This document shows positions 44,127-53,700 of a DNA stretch of 64,000 nucleotides, in pieces. The DNA lies in NCBI GenBank assembly GCA_013298075.1, contig JAAFJG010000008.1, forward strand, positions 50,111 through 114,110. The letters run 5' to 3'. Both the position numbers and the translations under genes were made by a program. Origin of the DNA: Cytophagales bacterium (GTDB taxonomy: Bacteria > Bacteroidota > Bacteroidia > Cytophagales > Microscillaceae). Numbering within the stretch: position 1 is the first letter of the stretch; the number at the start of each line of letters is the position of its first letter. Below the pieces are notes generated by a model. The model saw nothing but the letters and a program-made list of their open reading frames with translations, was not told where the DNA came from and did no database searches.

Positions 44127-44732
44127 ATGAAAAAAATAATTTTTATTTTATTGTTGATGTTTTTGTCGTTGCAATTAGTTTCTCAAACAATAGATGATGA
44201 TACAATTATTGTTAAAAAAGATATGTCTGAGGAATATAGTTATTTACGTAAATATAGTGGGACTTCAGATTTTGAAAACAAAAGTGAAAAATATCCTGAA
44301 AAATGGAGAGATGGATTGAAATTATATAAAAAATTTCCTCAAATTATCAAGGAAAAAAATATGTCTGAGCATCATTTACATGTATTACGTTTTAATTTAA
44401 TTGCTATATTATTTTCGCCTTATGATTATTGTATAACACTTAATTCAAGCCCTCCTACAAAAAAAGAAGTTGATTTTTTAATAGATGAATACCTAAAATT
44501 GGGTACAGGTAATAATCAAGTAAATGCGATGATACTTTCTGCACCTGACAACATTATAACACCTGAAAAAAAATTATATTTTTCTAAAAATGCAAAATAT
44601 AATTCTGAACACTATCAAAATTCTATAGAACTAACACTAAAAGATATGTTAAATACTGAAGGAATTAAGAATCCTAAAAAATTAGCATTACAAAAAAAAG
44701 TTGTTGAGTGTTTGAATAAAATAAAATCGTAG
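44127..44732 (+). CDS. Exported hypothetical protein
   Basis: The product has 201 residues with a signal peptide (MKKIIFILLLMFLSLQLVSQ). The mature part is helical and charged, with segments EKWRDGLKLYKKFPQIIKEK, HLHVLRFNLIAIL and a terminal KKLALQKKVVECLNKIKS. I do not recognise a family. No lipobox, membrane segment or catalytic motif is visible, so it is probably a soluble periplasmic protein. It stands alone, with its own strong terminator (44745-44779), between an S8 protease and the restriction-modification locus. Base composition and codon use are like the surroundings. Confidence 0.7.
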   Translation: MKKIIFILLLMFLSLQLVSQTIDDDTIIVKKDMSEEYSYLRKYSGTSDFENKSEKYPEKWRDGLKLYKKFPQIIKEKNMSEHHLHVLRFNLIAILFSPYDYCITLNSSPPTKKEVDFLIDEYLKLGTGNNQVNAMILSAPDNIITPEKKLYFSKNAKYNSEHYQNSIELTLKDMLNTEGIKNPKKLALQKKVVECLNKIKS

Positions 44733-44744
44733 TTTTCCTTTAAA

Positions 44745-44779
44745 AAAACCATAAAATCAATGTAAGATTTTATGGTTTT
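44745..44779 (+). terminator. Terminator of the exported hypothetical gene
   Basis: A perfect 14-bp stem (AAAACCATAAAATC with GATTTTATGGTTTT) and a 7-nt loop, 13 bases after the stop codon. Confidence 0.85.
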
Positions 44780-44869
44780 CTTATTTATTTTAAAAAAAAG
44801 TTATAATTTTTTTGAAATAATAATAATATTCTATATGTTTGCATAAAATTGATACTAATTGATATTTTT

Positions 44870-47497
44870 ATGAACTACGATCATAATAATCAAAATTTAA
44901 TTACCACAAAAGAAGCCGCTGAACTTTTGAAAGTTTCTGAAATTTCTGTAAAAAGATATATTTCACAAGGACTTATTTCATCTATTAAAATTGGTGGCGC
45001 AAGGCGAATTATACAAAATGAAGTTTGGGAAGATTTTGTAAATCATAATGCTGAAAATATTGATGATACGCCTAATGTAATAAATGGCGTGCAGTTTTAT
45101 TGGTCGCAAAAAAGCGGAGAGATTGCTAAACAAATTTATCAAGAATATTGCAAAGAAAATGATATTATTTTTGATGCTTTTTTGGGTGGTGGTTCGTCTT
45201 TATATGGGATTCGCAATGGAAATTATAAATTTGTAGGTGTAGATATTAACGAATTACCTTATAAAATTGCAAAATTTAATTTACAAAATATTGATAATCA
45301 ATTTATTACAAATTTACATAATGAAGTTATTATTTTACAACAAGCCTTCAATACGATTTATCATTATAAAACTAACGATGGTAAAATTTTAGAATTTATC
45401 AAAGTAATTTTTGATGACAAACTAAATCCACAAATCAAACTTATTCATTTGCAGGATTTAGAAGGTAACCGTTTCACTTCTGAAAATTATCCTGAAACGA
45501 TTGATTTATATGTAGAAAATTATAAAAAATATCAACAAAATTTACAAAATTTAAGTACGTTAGAAAATCCTTTGCTTGTCAAAAACTCACGTATTGCAGT
45601 AAAAGAAAATATGTTTTTGGCTGATATTTTTAGTCCAATCAATTTTTTTATGTTGTCAGCATTAAAAGAAAAAATCAAAGATAATGAAAATCTAAAATTT
45701 ATTCTTTCATCTATTTTGCAACTTTGCAAATTGACAGATACAAAATCACAATCACAATTTCCGTTTTGGTTGCCAAAAATTGATTTGGTAGATAGAAATA
45801 TTTTTATTACGCTTTTGAATAAAATTCATTCCCTAAAAAAACAAATTGGACAAGGTGAAATCAAAGAAGTTACAAGTTTTGATAGGTTAAAATATACTTT
45901 TGGAAGTGCTTGTTTGCTCATAAATAAGCCTATACAAAATATCACAAACGAAGTTCCTGATAATTCTATTGATTTTGTCTTGACTGACCCACCTTATTTT
46001 GACCAAGTGGCTTATTCGGAATATGCTAAAATTTGGGAATTTTTTTGTGGTTATAAAGCAAATTTTGAAGATGAAATTATTGTTTCGCAACGTCAAATTA
46101 ACCAAAGCAATGAAACTTTATATTTAGAAAATCTACAAAAAGCATTTCAAGTGGTTTTCAATAAAATGAAAAATAACGCCAAAATGTTGATTTATTTTAA
46201 AGATAGCAGACCAGATAAAATGGTTGCATTTTTGGATATTTTGGATAAAATTGGTTTTTCGTTCTTAGGGCAAGAATATTTAGACACCGCAAAGTTTACT
46301 TACAAACAAAATACGACCACCAAAACTACGCTCACAGGAGAAAGTATTTTGAAATTGGAAAAAATAGAAAAACAAGAAATTGAAAATCAAGAAAATGCAG
46401 AGATTTTGAATATAAATTTAAGCATAGAAGAAATTGAAAATTTAATTACACATTTCACAAAAACTTACCTTTTTATTCACAAAGAAGCCACTTTAAATGA
46501 AATTTTGAGCAGTGGTTTAATTAAACTTTTATATGATAATAAGGCTTTGTCTGCCTTAAAAAAAGCAAAAAATTTTACAGATATTTTTGAAAAAACGTGC
46601 GATTATAACGAAGAAAATAGGACTTATTCACTCAAAGAAAATGAAGTCAAAAATCAATTATTTTTAGGTGATTGTTTAGAAATTTTAAAGGCAATTCCCT
46701 CAAAATCAATAGACTGTGTGATAACAGACCCGCCTTATAATATTTCGGGTTATGACCACAAAAAACAAATTGGTTGGTTGAAATCTAATGATTTTTGGAA
46801 AAAACAAAAAGCATTTAAAAAAATTGATGAAAAATGGGATAAATTTTCTGACGATGATTACGAAAATTTTACAATAGCTTGGCTCACCGAAATCAAAAGA
46901 ATTGTAAAACCAAACGGAAATATTGCCATTTTTGGTAGTTATCATAATATTTATAAAATTGGGTATTTGATTGAAAAATTAGAATTGAAAACTATTAATT
47001 CAATTATTTGGTATAAAAGAAATGCCTTTCCAAATGTAACCCAAAGAATGTTTTGCGAAAGTACAGAACAAATTATTTGGTGTGTCAATGAAAACAAAAA
47101 AAATGCAAAAAATTGGACTTTCAATTACCAAAAAATGAAAGAAATTAATGGCGGTGTGCAAATGCGAAATATGTTTGATGTGCCTTTAACCAAACAATCA
47201 GAAAGAGAATTTGGGAAGCACCCATCACAAAAACCTTTGGAAGTCTTAAATAATTTAGTTCTTGCTTTGACAAATGAGGGTGATACAGTTTTGGATTGTT
47301 TTCTTGGTTCGGGAACTACGGTAGTATCTGCTTTGCAACATAAACGTAATTTTGTGGGTATAGAACAAAGTTTTGAATATTTGCAAATTGTAGAGAAAAG
47401 GCTCGAAAATATCGAGCCTGTAATTTTTGATAAACTTGAAAACCTGAAAAGTAAGAAAAAGACTAAGGCTTTGGGAATATTCGATTTGCCTCAATAA
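44870..47497 (+). CDS. Fused double DNA methyltransferase with N-terminal helix-turn-helix
   Basis: Starting at the ATG at 44870 (MNYDHNNQNLITTKEAAELL) the product has 875 residues; a TTG 21 bases upstream is less likely. Residues about 10-55 are a MerR/excisionase-type HTH (TTKEAAELLKVSEISVKRYI). The first methyltransferase half has a SAM-binding motif DAFLGGGSS (about 103-111) and catalytic DPPY at about 373 (VLTDPPYFDQVAYSE). The second half has the permuted beta-class order: DPPY at about 620 (VITDPPYNISGYD) before FLGSGTT at about 811. The DPPY motifs indicate N6-adenine or N4-cytosine methylation. Two catalytic halves usually mean that each methylates one strand of an asymmetric site. 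The 3' end overlaps by 35 bases the convergent gene of a PD-(D/E)XK protein, its probable cognate nuclease. The HTH may add DNA binding or autoregulation. Confidence 0.88.
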   Translation: MNYDHNNQNLITTKEAAELLKVSEISVKRYISQGLISSIKIGGARRIIQNEVWEDFVNHNAENIDDTPNVINGVQFYWSQKSGEIAKQIYQEYCKENDIIFDAFLGGGSSLYGIRNGNYKFVGVDINELPYKIAKFNLQNIDNQFITNLHNEVIILQQAFNTIYHYKTNDGKILEFIKVIFDDKLNPQIKLIHLQDLEGNRFTSENYPETIDLYVENYKKYQQNLQNLSTLENPLLVKNSRIAVKENMFLADIFSPINFFMLSALKEKIKDNENLKFILSSILQLCKLTDTKSQSQFPFWLPKIDLVDRNIFITLLNKIHSLKKQIGQGEIKEVTSFDRLKYTFGSACLLINKPIQNITNEVPDNSIDFVLTDPPYFDQVAYSEYAKIWEFFCGYKANFEDEIIVSQRQINQSNETLYLENLQKAFQVVFNKMKNNAKMLIYFKDSRPDKMVAFLDILDKIGFSFLGQEYLDTAKFTYKQNTTTKTTLTGESILKLEKIEKQEIENQENAEILNINLSIEEIENLITHFTKTYLFIHKEATLNEILSSGLIKLLYDNKALSALKKAKNFTDIFEKTCDYNEENRTYSLKENEVKNQLFLGDCLEILKAIPSKSIDCVITDPPYNISGYDHKKQIGWLKSNDFWKKQKAFKKIDEKWDKFSDDDYENFTIAWLTEIKRIVKPNGNIAIFGSYHNIYKIGYLIEKLELKTINSIIWYKRNAFPNVTQRMFCESTEQIIWCVNENKKNAKNWTFNYQKMKEINGGVQMRNMFDVPLTKQSEREFGKHPSQKPLEVLNNLVLALTNEGDTVLDCFLGSGTTVVSALQHKRNFVGIEQSFEYLQIVEKRLENIEPVIFDKLENLKSKKKTKALGIFDLPQ

Positions 47498-48179
47498 TTA
47501 CCAAATCTCCCTTTGTAAGAGAAACTTGCAAACGTCTAACTTCTTTGTCTTTTTCGGCATAATTTTGGGCTTTTTCTGCAAGTTTTTCTCTCAAAATATC
47601 TACTACTTTATCAGGTTTTGCTGAGAATATTGTAACAATTTCTATTTTAGTTTTATCCACAACTGCCAAAATTATTTCATTATCGTCTTTATATTTTTCC
47701 AAAACATTTTCTGAAATATCTTGAAACTGCCATGAGTATGTTTTAGAAACTTTGTATTCATATACATTCCCAGTTTCATCATATGCATCGTGTCTGCCTC
47801 CACTTCCACCTTGTTCAGAATTTATATTATGATTTAATTCGACAGCCACTAAAACCTCCCAAATTTTATTACTTGTTAAAAGATTGGTAACATTAGTACA
47901 CTTTTCTAATTCTGCATTCAAATTATATAATTTTGCTAACCATTTTGCATATTTTCCATCTGTTTTGGGTACTAAAATTTGTGTTTTTGTCAAATTCAAA
48001 TCTGTTTCTAATTGCTTGGCAGAAATATTTATCATTCGTCTTGCATTAGGTTGCCCTTTGGGTTTTCTTGCCAATAAATCTTCTGTTCTTTGTTTGAGGT
48101 ATAAAGCCCACTTTCCGCACCCCTGTTTTAGTTTAGAGTATTTACTCAAAAAAATATAAATATTTAAAAATTTACACAT
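47463..48179 (-). CDS. Putative restriction endonuclease subunit 1 (PD-(D/E)XK)
   Basis: The product has 238 residues. The core reads IWEVLVAVELNHNINSEQGG, then SGGRHDAYDETGNVYEYKVS: Asp131 and Glu141-Tyr-Lys143 fit the D-(x)n-ExK part of a PD-(D/E)XK active site, with Glu108 or Glu114 as the extra helix acid. This core is clearly shared with the neighbouring gene at 48286-48726, so the two are paralogues. The N-terminal about 95 residues are extra and may be a recognition domain. The gene converges on the double methyltransferase and their 3' ends overlap by 35 bases. Nuclease identity is inferred from motif and neighbourhood; the family was not recognised. Confidence 0.65.
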   Translation of the reverse strand: MCKFLNIYIFLSKYSKLKQGCGKWALYLKQRTEDLLARKPKGQPNARRMINISAKQLETDLNLTKTQILVPKTDGKYAKWLAKLYNLNAELEKCTNVTNLLTSNKIWEVLVAVELNHNINSEQGGSGGRHDAYDETGNVYEYKVSKTYSWQFQDISENVLEKYKDDNEIILAVVDKTKIEIVTIFSAKPDKVVDILREKLAEKAQNYAEKDKEVRRLQVSLTKGDLVIIEANRIFPKP

Positions 48180-48285
48180 AAAATATATTTAATTTATCTG
48201 AAAATTTACCCGATTTATTAATTTTTATTCAGATTATTGTTAAAATAAAAATTATTAGATGATTTTGCCAATAAATTCTCGAATT

Positions 48286-48726
48286 TTAACGATAATACTC
48301 ATTTTTAAAAATAGGGTGCGGAAAGTCGGATAAAGAACAAACTTTACCACCTACATAAATGTACCAATCCAAAACAGCAGGAAAAATAGTATCATCAATA
48401 TGTGCAAAAACTACTCCTTCTGCAAGCCCTAAATTTGTGATTGTATTTTCCGTATAATCATTAAAAGTCCAAGAATGATTGCTGCTTGTTTCCTTAAAAT
48501 GCTTATATTCATACTCACCACCTTGTGCATTTTTTGCATCTTTTGAGCCTGAATGCCCTGTAATTAAATTATGGTCAAGTTCGTTGGCAATGATAATTTC
48601 ATAGATTTTTGAGTTTGAAAAGATATCATTTACACCGAAAATTTCTAAAAAATCTGCTTGTATTTCTCGAAATTCTGCAATAAGTTTATTGAATTTTTTA
48701 GTATTTATTTTTTGAAATTTTAGCAT
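48286..48726 (-). CDS. Putative restriction endonuclease subunit 2 (PD-(D/E)XK paralogue)
   Basis: The product has 146 residues. The core IYEIIIANELDHNLITGHSG, then SKDAKNAQGGEYEYKHFK matches the first nuclease (x-[YW]-E-[IV]...A-x-E-L-[DN]-H-N, then G-x-SG...DA...YEYK). The predicted active-site residues are Asp63, Glu73 and Lys75, with Glu43 or Glu49. It lacks the N-terminal extension of its paralogue and is about 90 residues shorter. It lies 106 bases upstream of the first nuclease on the same strand, and 15 bases downstream of the RemB-like gene. Two paralogous nucleases beside a double methyltransferase recall heterodimeric enzymes such as BbvCI or Bpu10I, in which each subunit cuts one strand. 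That parallel is inference. Confidence 0.6.
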   Translation of the reverse strand: MLKFQKINTKKFNKLIAEFREIQADFLEIFGVNDIFSNSKIYEIIIANELDHNLITGHSGSKDAKNAQGGEYEYKHFKETSSNHSWTFNDYTENTITNLGLAEGVVFAHIDDTIFPAVLDWYIYVGGKVCSLSDFPHPIFKNEYYR

Positions 48727-48740
48727 TATTTTATATATAT

Positions 48741-50435
48741 TTAAAAATCATAATTTCTTCCTACAATATTCAAACGAATTGCCAAAGAAGTAATTATACT
48801 TTCACGATTTTCGGTGCTTACTTTTCTAAAAACTTGTTTGAAATCTAAAAATAAATTATGTTTAAATTGATAAGAAGCAGTAAAATCAACGAGCAATAAA
48901 TTCGTGCTAATTCCCTGCCCTACTTTATTATTGTATTCTTGAACAAAAGTAGAATTATTTAAAAATATATTGCCACCATAATTTTTTCCAACTTCATCTG
49001 CTCCATAATTAACATAAAAAGCCTTGCCTGTTAATTGTAGTTTTTTGAAAGGTTGATAACGTAAAATACCAATAAATTCCTGAAAATTTGCCCCCAAAGG
49101 ATGCGCCAAAGGTTGTCGATAATTGCTGTATTCATTGTATAAATTGTTGTGCGAATACATATATGGACGCACATAATTAAATTCGGCTTGCAAATCTAAA
49201 TTTCTAATTCCTAAAACATCAATATATTTTATTCCTGTTTGAAAACCTTGTTTATTGCCACGCCAACCTGTTCTGTTTCTTATTTGAGCAATTACAAATT
49301 CATCAATAAAAATTTGTCCATACCAACTAAATCTTTTGGCAAAATTCCATTTCCAATCAATTCCTAAATTCGCATTATCAGGACTTCCTGCTTGTTGTTC
49401 AATAGAACGATAAAAAATAATGGGGTTTAAATAACGCAAATCATATCCGCCACTTTGTTTTGTCAAAGTATCATATCGATTAAAAATAATATTTTCAAAA
49501 AAACCAATGTTAAAATTTTTGGTAACATTCCAACTTAAATGGTGCATTGCCATAAATTTTTGAGGATAACGTCCATCAGCATTCAATACATCTGCGGTCA
49601 TTTGTGCAAAAATATTTTGATAATGCAAACGTTTGGCAACTTTTGTATTGACTTTTAAGAATAAATAATTGCTCGAAAAATCAGACAAAATCAAAGAACG
49701 ATACCCATTGCCAATAAAATTTTTATCATATCCAAATTGTATATTCATCACATTTTTGATAGCATCAAAAGTAAAATAACCGCGTGCTGTCAAAAAATCT
49801 ACATTATTTTTTCCAATCGGTCTTTTGTAATATCCTTCGTTTGGAAGAGCATTAAAATTAGTCATAAAATTGGTTACATAAGTAGGAAAAAGGGCTTGAT
49901 TATCTGTAAAATAAGAATAAAAACCGATTTTTTTTCCGATAATTCCTCTCATTTCTATTCCTCTCGAATTGATATATAATTTATCGTTATTATTTTGCTC
50001 AATTCCGCCACCTAAAAATAAAATAGGATTGATATGAAAATCAAAAGTGCTGTCTTGATAATGATAAAAATCTGACTTTTTTTGATAAATTTTTTTGTAT
50101 AATGATTTATCACTATTAGAATTAAATGTACTCGAATCAGTCCATTCAAAACTATCTTGTTTTAAAAAATTGAGGTTAAATTTATCAATATTTGTTAAAC
50201 TTTCATTCAAATTTTTTTCTAAAGTATCCACCAAATTAACAATATCTTTTCTTTGAAAAGGTTTTAATTGTGTATGTATGTTTTGGTAAATTTTTCCTGA
50301 TTTTATTTCATATCTATCTATTAAATGTTCATAATCTTTGTTGAGTGGAGCATATACAGATTGTGAGAAAAGATTGGAAATAAGCAAAAAATGAAGAAAT
50401 AAAAAGGTAAAAAATTGGCGTGTAAATTTTTTCAT
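48741..50435 (-). CDS. RemB/Wzi-like outer-membrane beta-barrel protein
   Basis: The product has 564 residues with a signal peptide (LFLHFLLISNLFSQ). A helical N-terminal part (to about residue 120) is followed by a large barrel with segments typical of the capsule-assembly Wzi family and the gliding protein RemB of Bacteroidota: GIEMRGIIGKKIGFYSYFTD, NVMNIQFGYDKNFIGNGYRS, DFSSNYLFLKVNTK, LRYLNPIIFYRSIEQQAGSP and NLGIDWKWNFAKRFSWYGQI. Wzi proteins anchor capsular polysaccharide; RemB supports gliding adhesin movement. It is divergent from the giant adhesin gene and shares its promoter region. That fits a surface role, but choosing between the two functions needs more than motif reading. Confidence 0.82.
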   Translation of the reverse strand: MKKFTRQFFTFLFLHFLLISNLFSQSVYAPLNKDYEHLIDRYEIKSGKIYQNIHTQLKPFQRKDIVNLVDTLEKNLNESLTNIDKFNLNFLKQDSFEWTDSSTFNSNSDKSLYKKIYQKKSDFYHYQDSTFDFHINPILFLGGGIEQNNNDKLYINSRGIEMRGIIGKKIGFYSYFTDNQALFPTYVTNFMTNFNALPNEGYYKRPIGKNNVDFLTARGYFTFDAIKNVMNIQFGYDKNFIGNGYRSLILSDFSSNYLFLKVNTKVAKRLHYQNIFAQMTADVLNADGRYPQKFMAMHHLSWNVTKNFNIGFFENIIFNRYDTLTKQSGGYDLRYLNPIIFYRSIEQQAGSPDNANLGIDWKWNFAKRFSWYGQIFIDEFVIAQIRNRTGWRGNKQGFQTGIKYIDVLGIRNLDLQAEFNYVRPYMYSHNNLYNEYSNYRQPLAHPLGANFQEFIGILRYQPFKKLQLTGKAFYVNYGADEVGKNYGGNIFLNNSTFVQEYNNKVGQGISTNLLLVDFTASYQFKHNLFLDFKQVFRKVSTENRESIITSLAIRLNIVGRNYDF

Positions 50436-50478
50436 ACATTTTGAAGTTTAAAAGAGTAATTTTAGGGTAAATATTTCA

Positions 50479-50486
50479 CAAAAGTA
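50479..50486 (-). promoter_or_regulatory. -7 element of the RemB/Wzi-like gene
   Basis: TACTTTTG on the minus strand, 43 bases upstream of the ATG at 50435. A TTTG lies 14 bases further up, closer than the usual 19. Confidence 0.5.
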
Positions 50487-50622
50487 GATATTATTTTACA
50501 CAAATAAAAATATAGTGGAACTAAAAATAAAAAAAAATGTTTAATTTTTTTTGCCATATTTATTAGATTTTCTTACATTTGGCTATAAAAAATAATTATT
50601 TATCGAAATGAAGTGATAAAAA

Positions 50623-50654
50623 TTTGCTATTTCATTTTTTTTACTTTACATTTG
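50623..50654 (+). promoter_or_regulatory. Promoter of the giant adhesin gene
   Basis: TTTG (50623-50626), a 20-base spacer and TACATTTG (50647-50654) match the Bacteroidota consensus. The predicted leader before the ATG at 50733 is about 70 bases. Confidence 0.7.
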
Positions 50655-50732
50655 CAAGTTAAAATAAATACACATATCTTTTATTTTAAAATACAATTTT
50701 ATAAAATTATAACATAATAACACTTACAATAT

Positions 50733-53700
50733 ATGAAAAATTACTACAATCGGATTTTCCTACTCTTTTTTTTGATGATAGTCTGGATAGTTCCGACAAT
50801 TCAAGCACAATGGGTAGTAACTTCTAATTCTACTATCACCTCTGGTGGTTGTGGTATAGCGACTTATAATTTTGTTGCTTCTGTTACCAATAATGGCGTT
50901 CCACAATCCCCGTCTGGTCTTTATTATCATTGGGATTTTGGGAATAGTACTCAAAATGGTTCACAACCTGTTATCAATGATTATAATGTGAATAGGTCAT
51001 ATTCAAGTTTTAGTCCAACTCCTGCGCCTGGTGGAGGTGCTACTTATACAGTTCTTTTGCGTGTATATAGTGAACCAACTCCAACCTTTAATCCGTCACT
51101 TTTATTGGCAACACAAACATTTAATGTTACGATTTTTACTGCTCCTTCCCCTACTTTTTCTGCCAACATAACAGATGTTTGTTTAGGTGATATGATTACT
51201 TTTACTGACCCTACTAATTATTCTTTGCAGCAATACGTAGGAAGTGTGGTGGCTAGAACATGGAATTTTGGTGATGGAAATATTTCTACCATAAGCAATC
51301 CTGCTCAGAACACGATAAATTATACTTATACAATTCCGGGTACTTATCAAGTAACTTTAACGACAGGAACATCAGGCGGAAGACCTGGAGAGGTGTGTGC
51401 TGGGTCATTACAAATACCTGCTTATATTAGAGTAAGACACAAACCTGTTTCAAGTTTTTCGATACTTACTGCTCCTTGTACGTTGCCTGGCGCACCTACA
51501 TTATCTAACACATCAACCATACCTAATTCACCTACTCCTGCGGGCGTAATATCGAGTTATGTTTGGCGTTTTTATTCAGGTCCGAGTAATGCTTCTGCTC
51601 AATTACCTTTTTCGCCTATTTCAACAACAAGTGCTACACCACCTACATTGCCTGCGAATGCCTATACATCTTTAGGTAATTATGCTATAACTTTGGAAGC
51701 TATATCTTCTACGGGTTGTTCAAATATATCCACACAATTATTAACGATTGCTACGCAAGTAGCTGATTTTAATACGTCAACCGTTGCGGGTTGTGTAGGT
51801 AGAAATATTAATCTTACAAATAATTCGACTGCGGGTGCTTCGTCATTTTCTTGGAATTTTCCGGGTGGTACGCCATCAACCTCAACTTCTGCGAATCCAT
51901 CTGTTTCATTTGCAGCATCTGGTACATATAATATAACGTTAAATGTAACTTATCCAAATGGTTGTGTTCGTAGTATTACAAAACCATTTGTGGTAACTGC
52001 TTTGCCTGTAGCTAATTTTACAAATTCGCCAGTTAATGGATATTGTAATATTCCTAAAAGTGTAACTTTTACTCCAACCACTACCTCTAATGCTAATTAT
52101 AGTTATTATTGGAATTTTGGAGAAACAAATAATGCGGGTATAAATCCAGGTCCAGAGGCATTTGTTCATTCTCCTCCTGCCAATGTTTATGAATTATTTG
52201 GAAACTATAATGTAACATTTACAGTAACAGATAATGTGACAGGTTGTAGTAATACGATTACAAAAATATTAAGTATTACAGAGCCAGTAATGAGCATTGT
52301 ACCTCGCCCAAGTTATAAGGGTTGCGCACCTTTTGGCGTGGTTTTTGATATAAGTGCAACTGCTATCGAAACCATTACACGTTATAGTGTTGATTTTGAT
52401 GGAGATGGTACATTTGATCAAACGGCTACAGGCTCACCTGTTTCTATTCCAGCCACTGCTACATTTACTTATACTAATTCAGGTACATACATTGCTACTT
52501 TTGAAATACAGACTTTAAATGGTTGTATCAAAAGAGTGTCTGCTCCACTTCCTATTAGAGTTGGTAGACCGCCAGTCATTACAGGTATTACTCAAACAGG
52601 TGGTACAAATGGTTGTCAAAGTGGCGGGATTAGTTTTACTCCAGTATTTAGTGGTGGTTTTCTTGCTGATAGTATTATTTATACGTATAGTGATGGTAGT
52701 ACTGCAGTTACCACTAATACTGCTCCTTATAATAATTCACATACTTTTACTAATAATGGTGGGCAAGGTATTACACTACAAGCGTTCTTTAATGGTTGTC
52801 CTATTGTTGTTCCTTATGCTTTTGGAGTAGGCATCAATAGTGCTATTCCATCTATAGTAGTAAATGGTAATGCGAATGTTTGTACGGGAACAAATACAAT
52901 ATGTGTCAATATAGGTGGGACAATTGCTTCTCCTTTAGGATTAACAAATTATGTAGTTAATTTTGGAGATGGTAATACACAATCATTTACGAGTACTTCA
53001 GGTGCGGTAGCATTGAGTAATATATGTAATACTTATGCTTTGCCTGGTGCCTATACAATTACATTGACAACCACATCACCTGGTCCGGATGTTTGTACAG
53101 ATACAAAAACAATTCCAGTAACAGTATCAACAGGTAATCCAAATGCAACCTCATTTACTGCGTTGCCTACACCATCTTGTTCAGCTAATCAAATTCAATT
53201 TACAAGTACAACGTCATTGAGTTTGGCGCCAGGTGTAAATATAGTAAATTATAGATGGGACTTTGGAGATGGATCACCTATCAGTGTTTTACCAGCACCT
53301 ACTGGGGCTAATACTACTTATACGTATGTACCTCGTGTTACACCTTATGCGCCAATATTGACAGTGGTTTTGAGTAATGGTTGTTCTTATCCAAGCCCAG
53401 CAGGTTCTGTTAATATTCAAGGACCTTTGGCAAATATAGTAACCTCACCAAGTCTAAATGTTTGTGTGGGTAGTCCTGTTAATTTTGCAGGCAGTGCGTC
53501 TATCATTCCAAATACCAATAATATAATAAGTTGGGATTGGAATTTTGGAGATACTTCATCAGGAGTCAATAATACGGCTACTTCTCCAAATACTTCACAT
53601 ATATTTAATAATGCTGGTACATATATAGTTACTTTAGATGTAAGAGATAATAATAGTTTGCAATCAGGTTCGCCTCTTTCTGTAGGTTGTATCAATAGGC

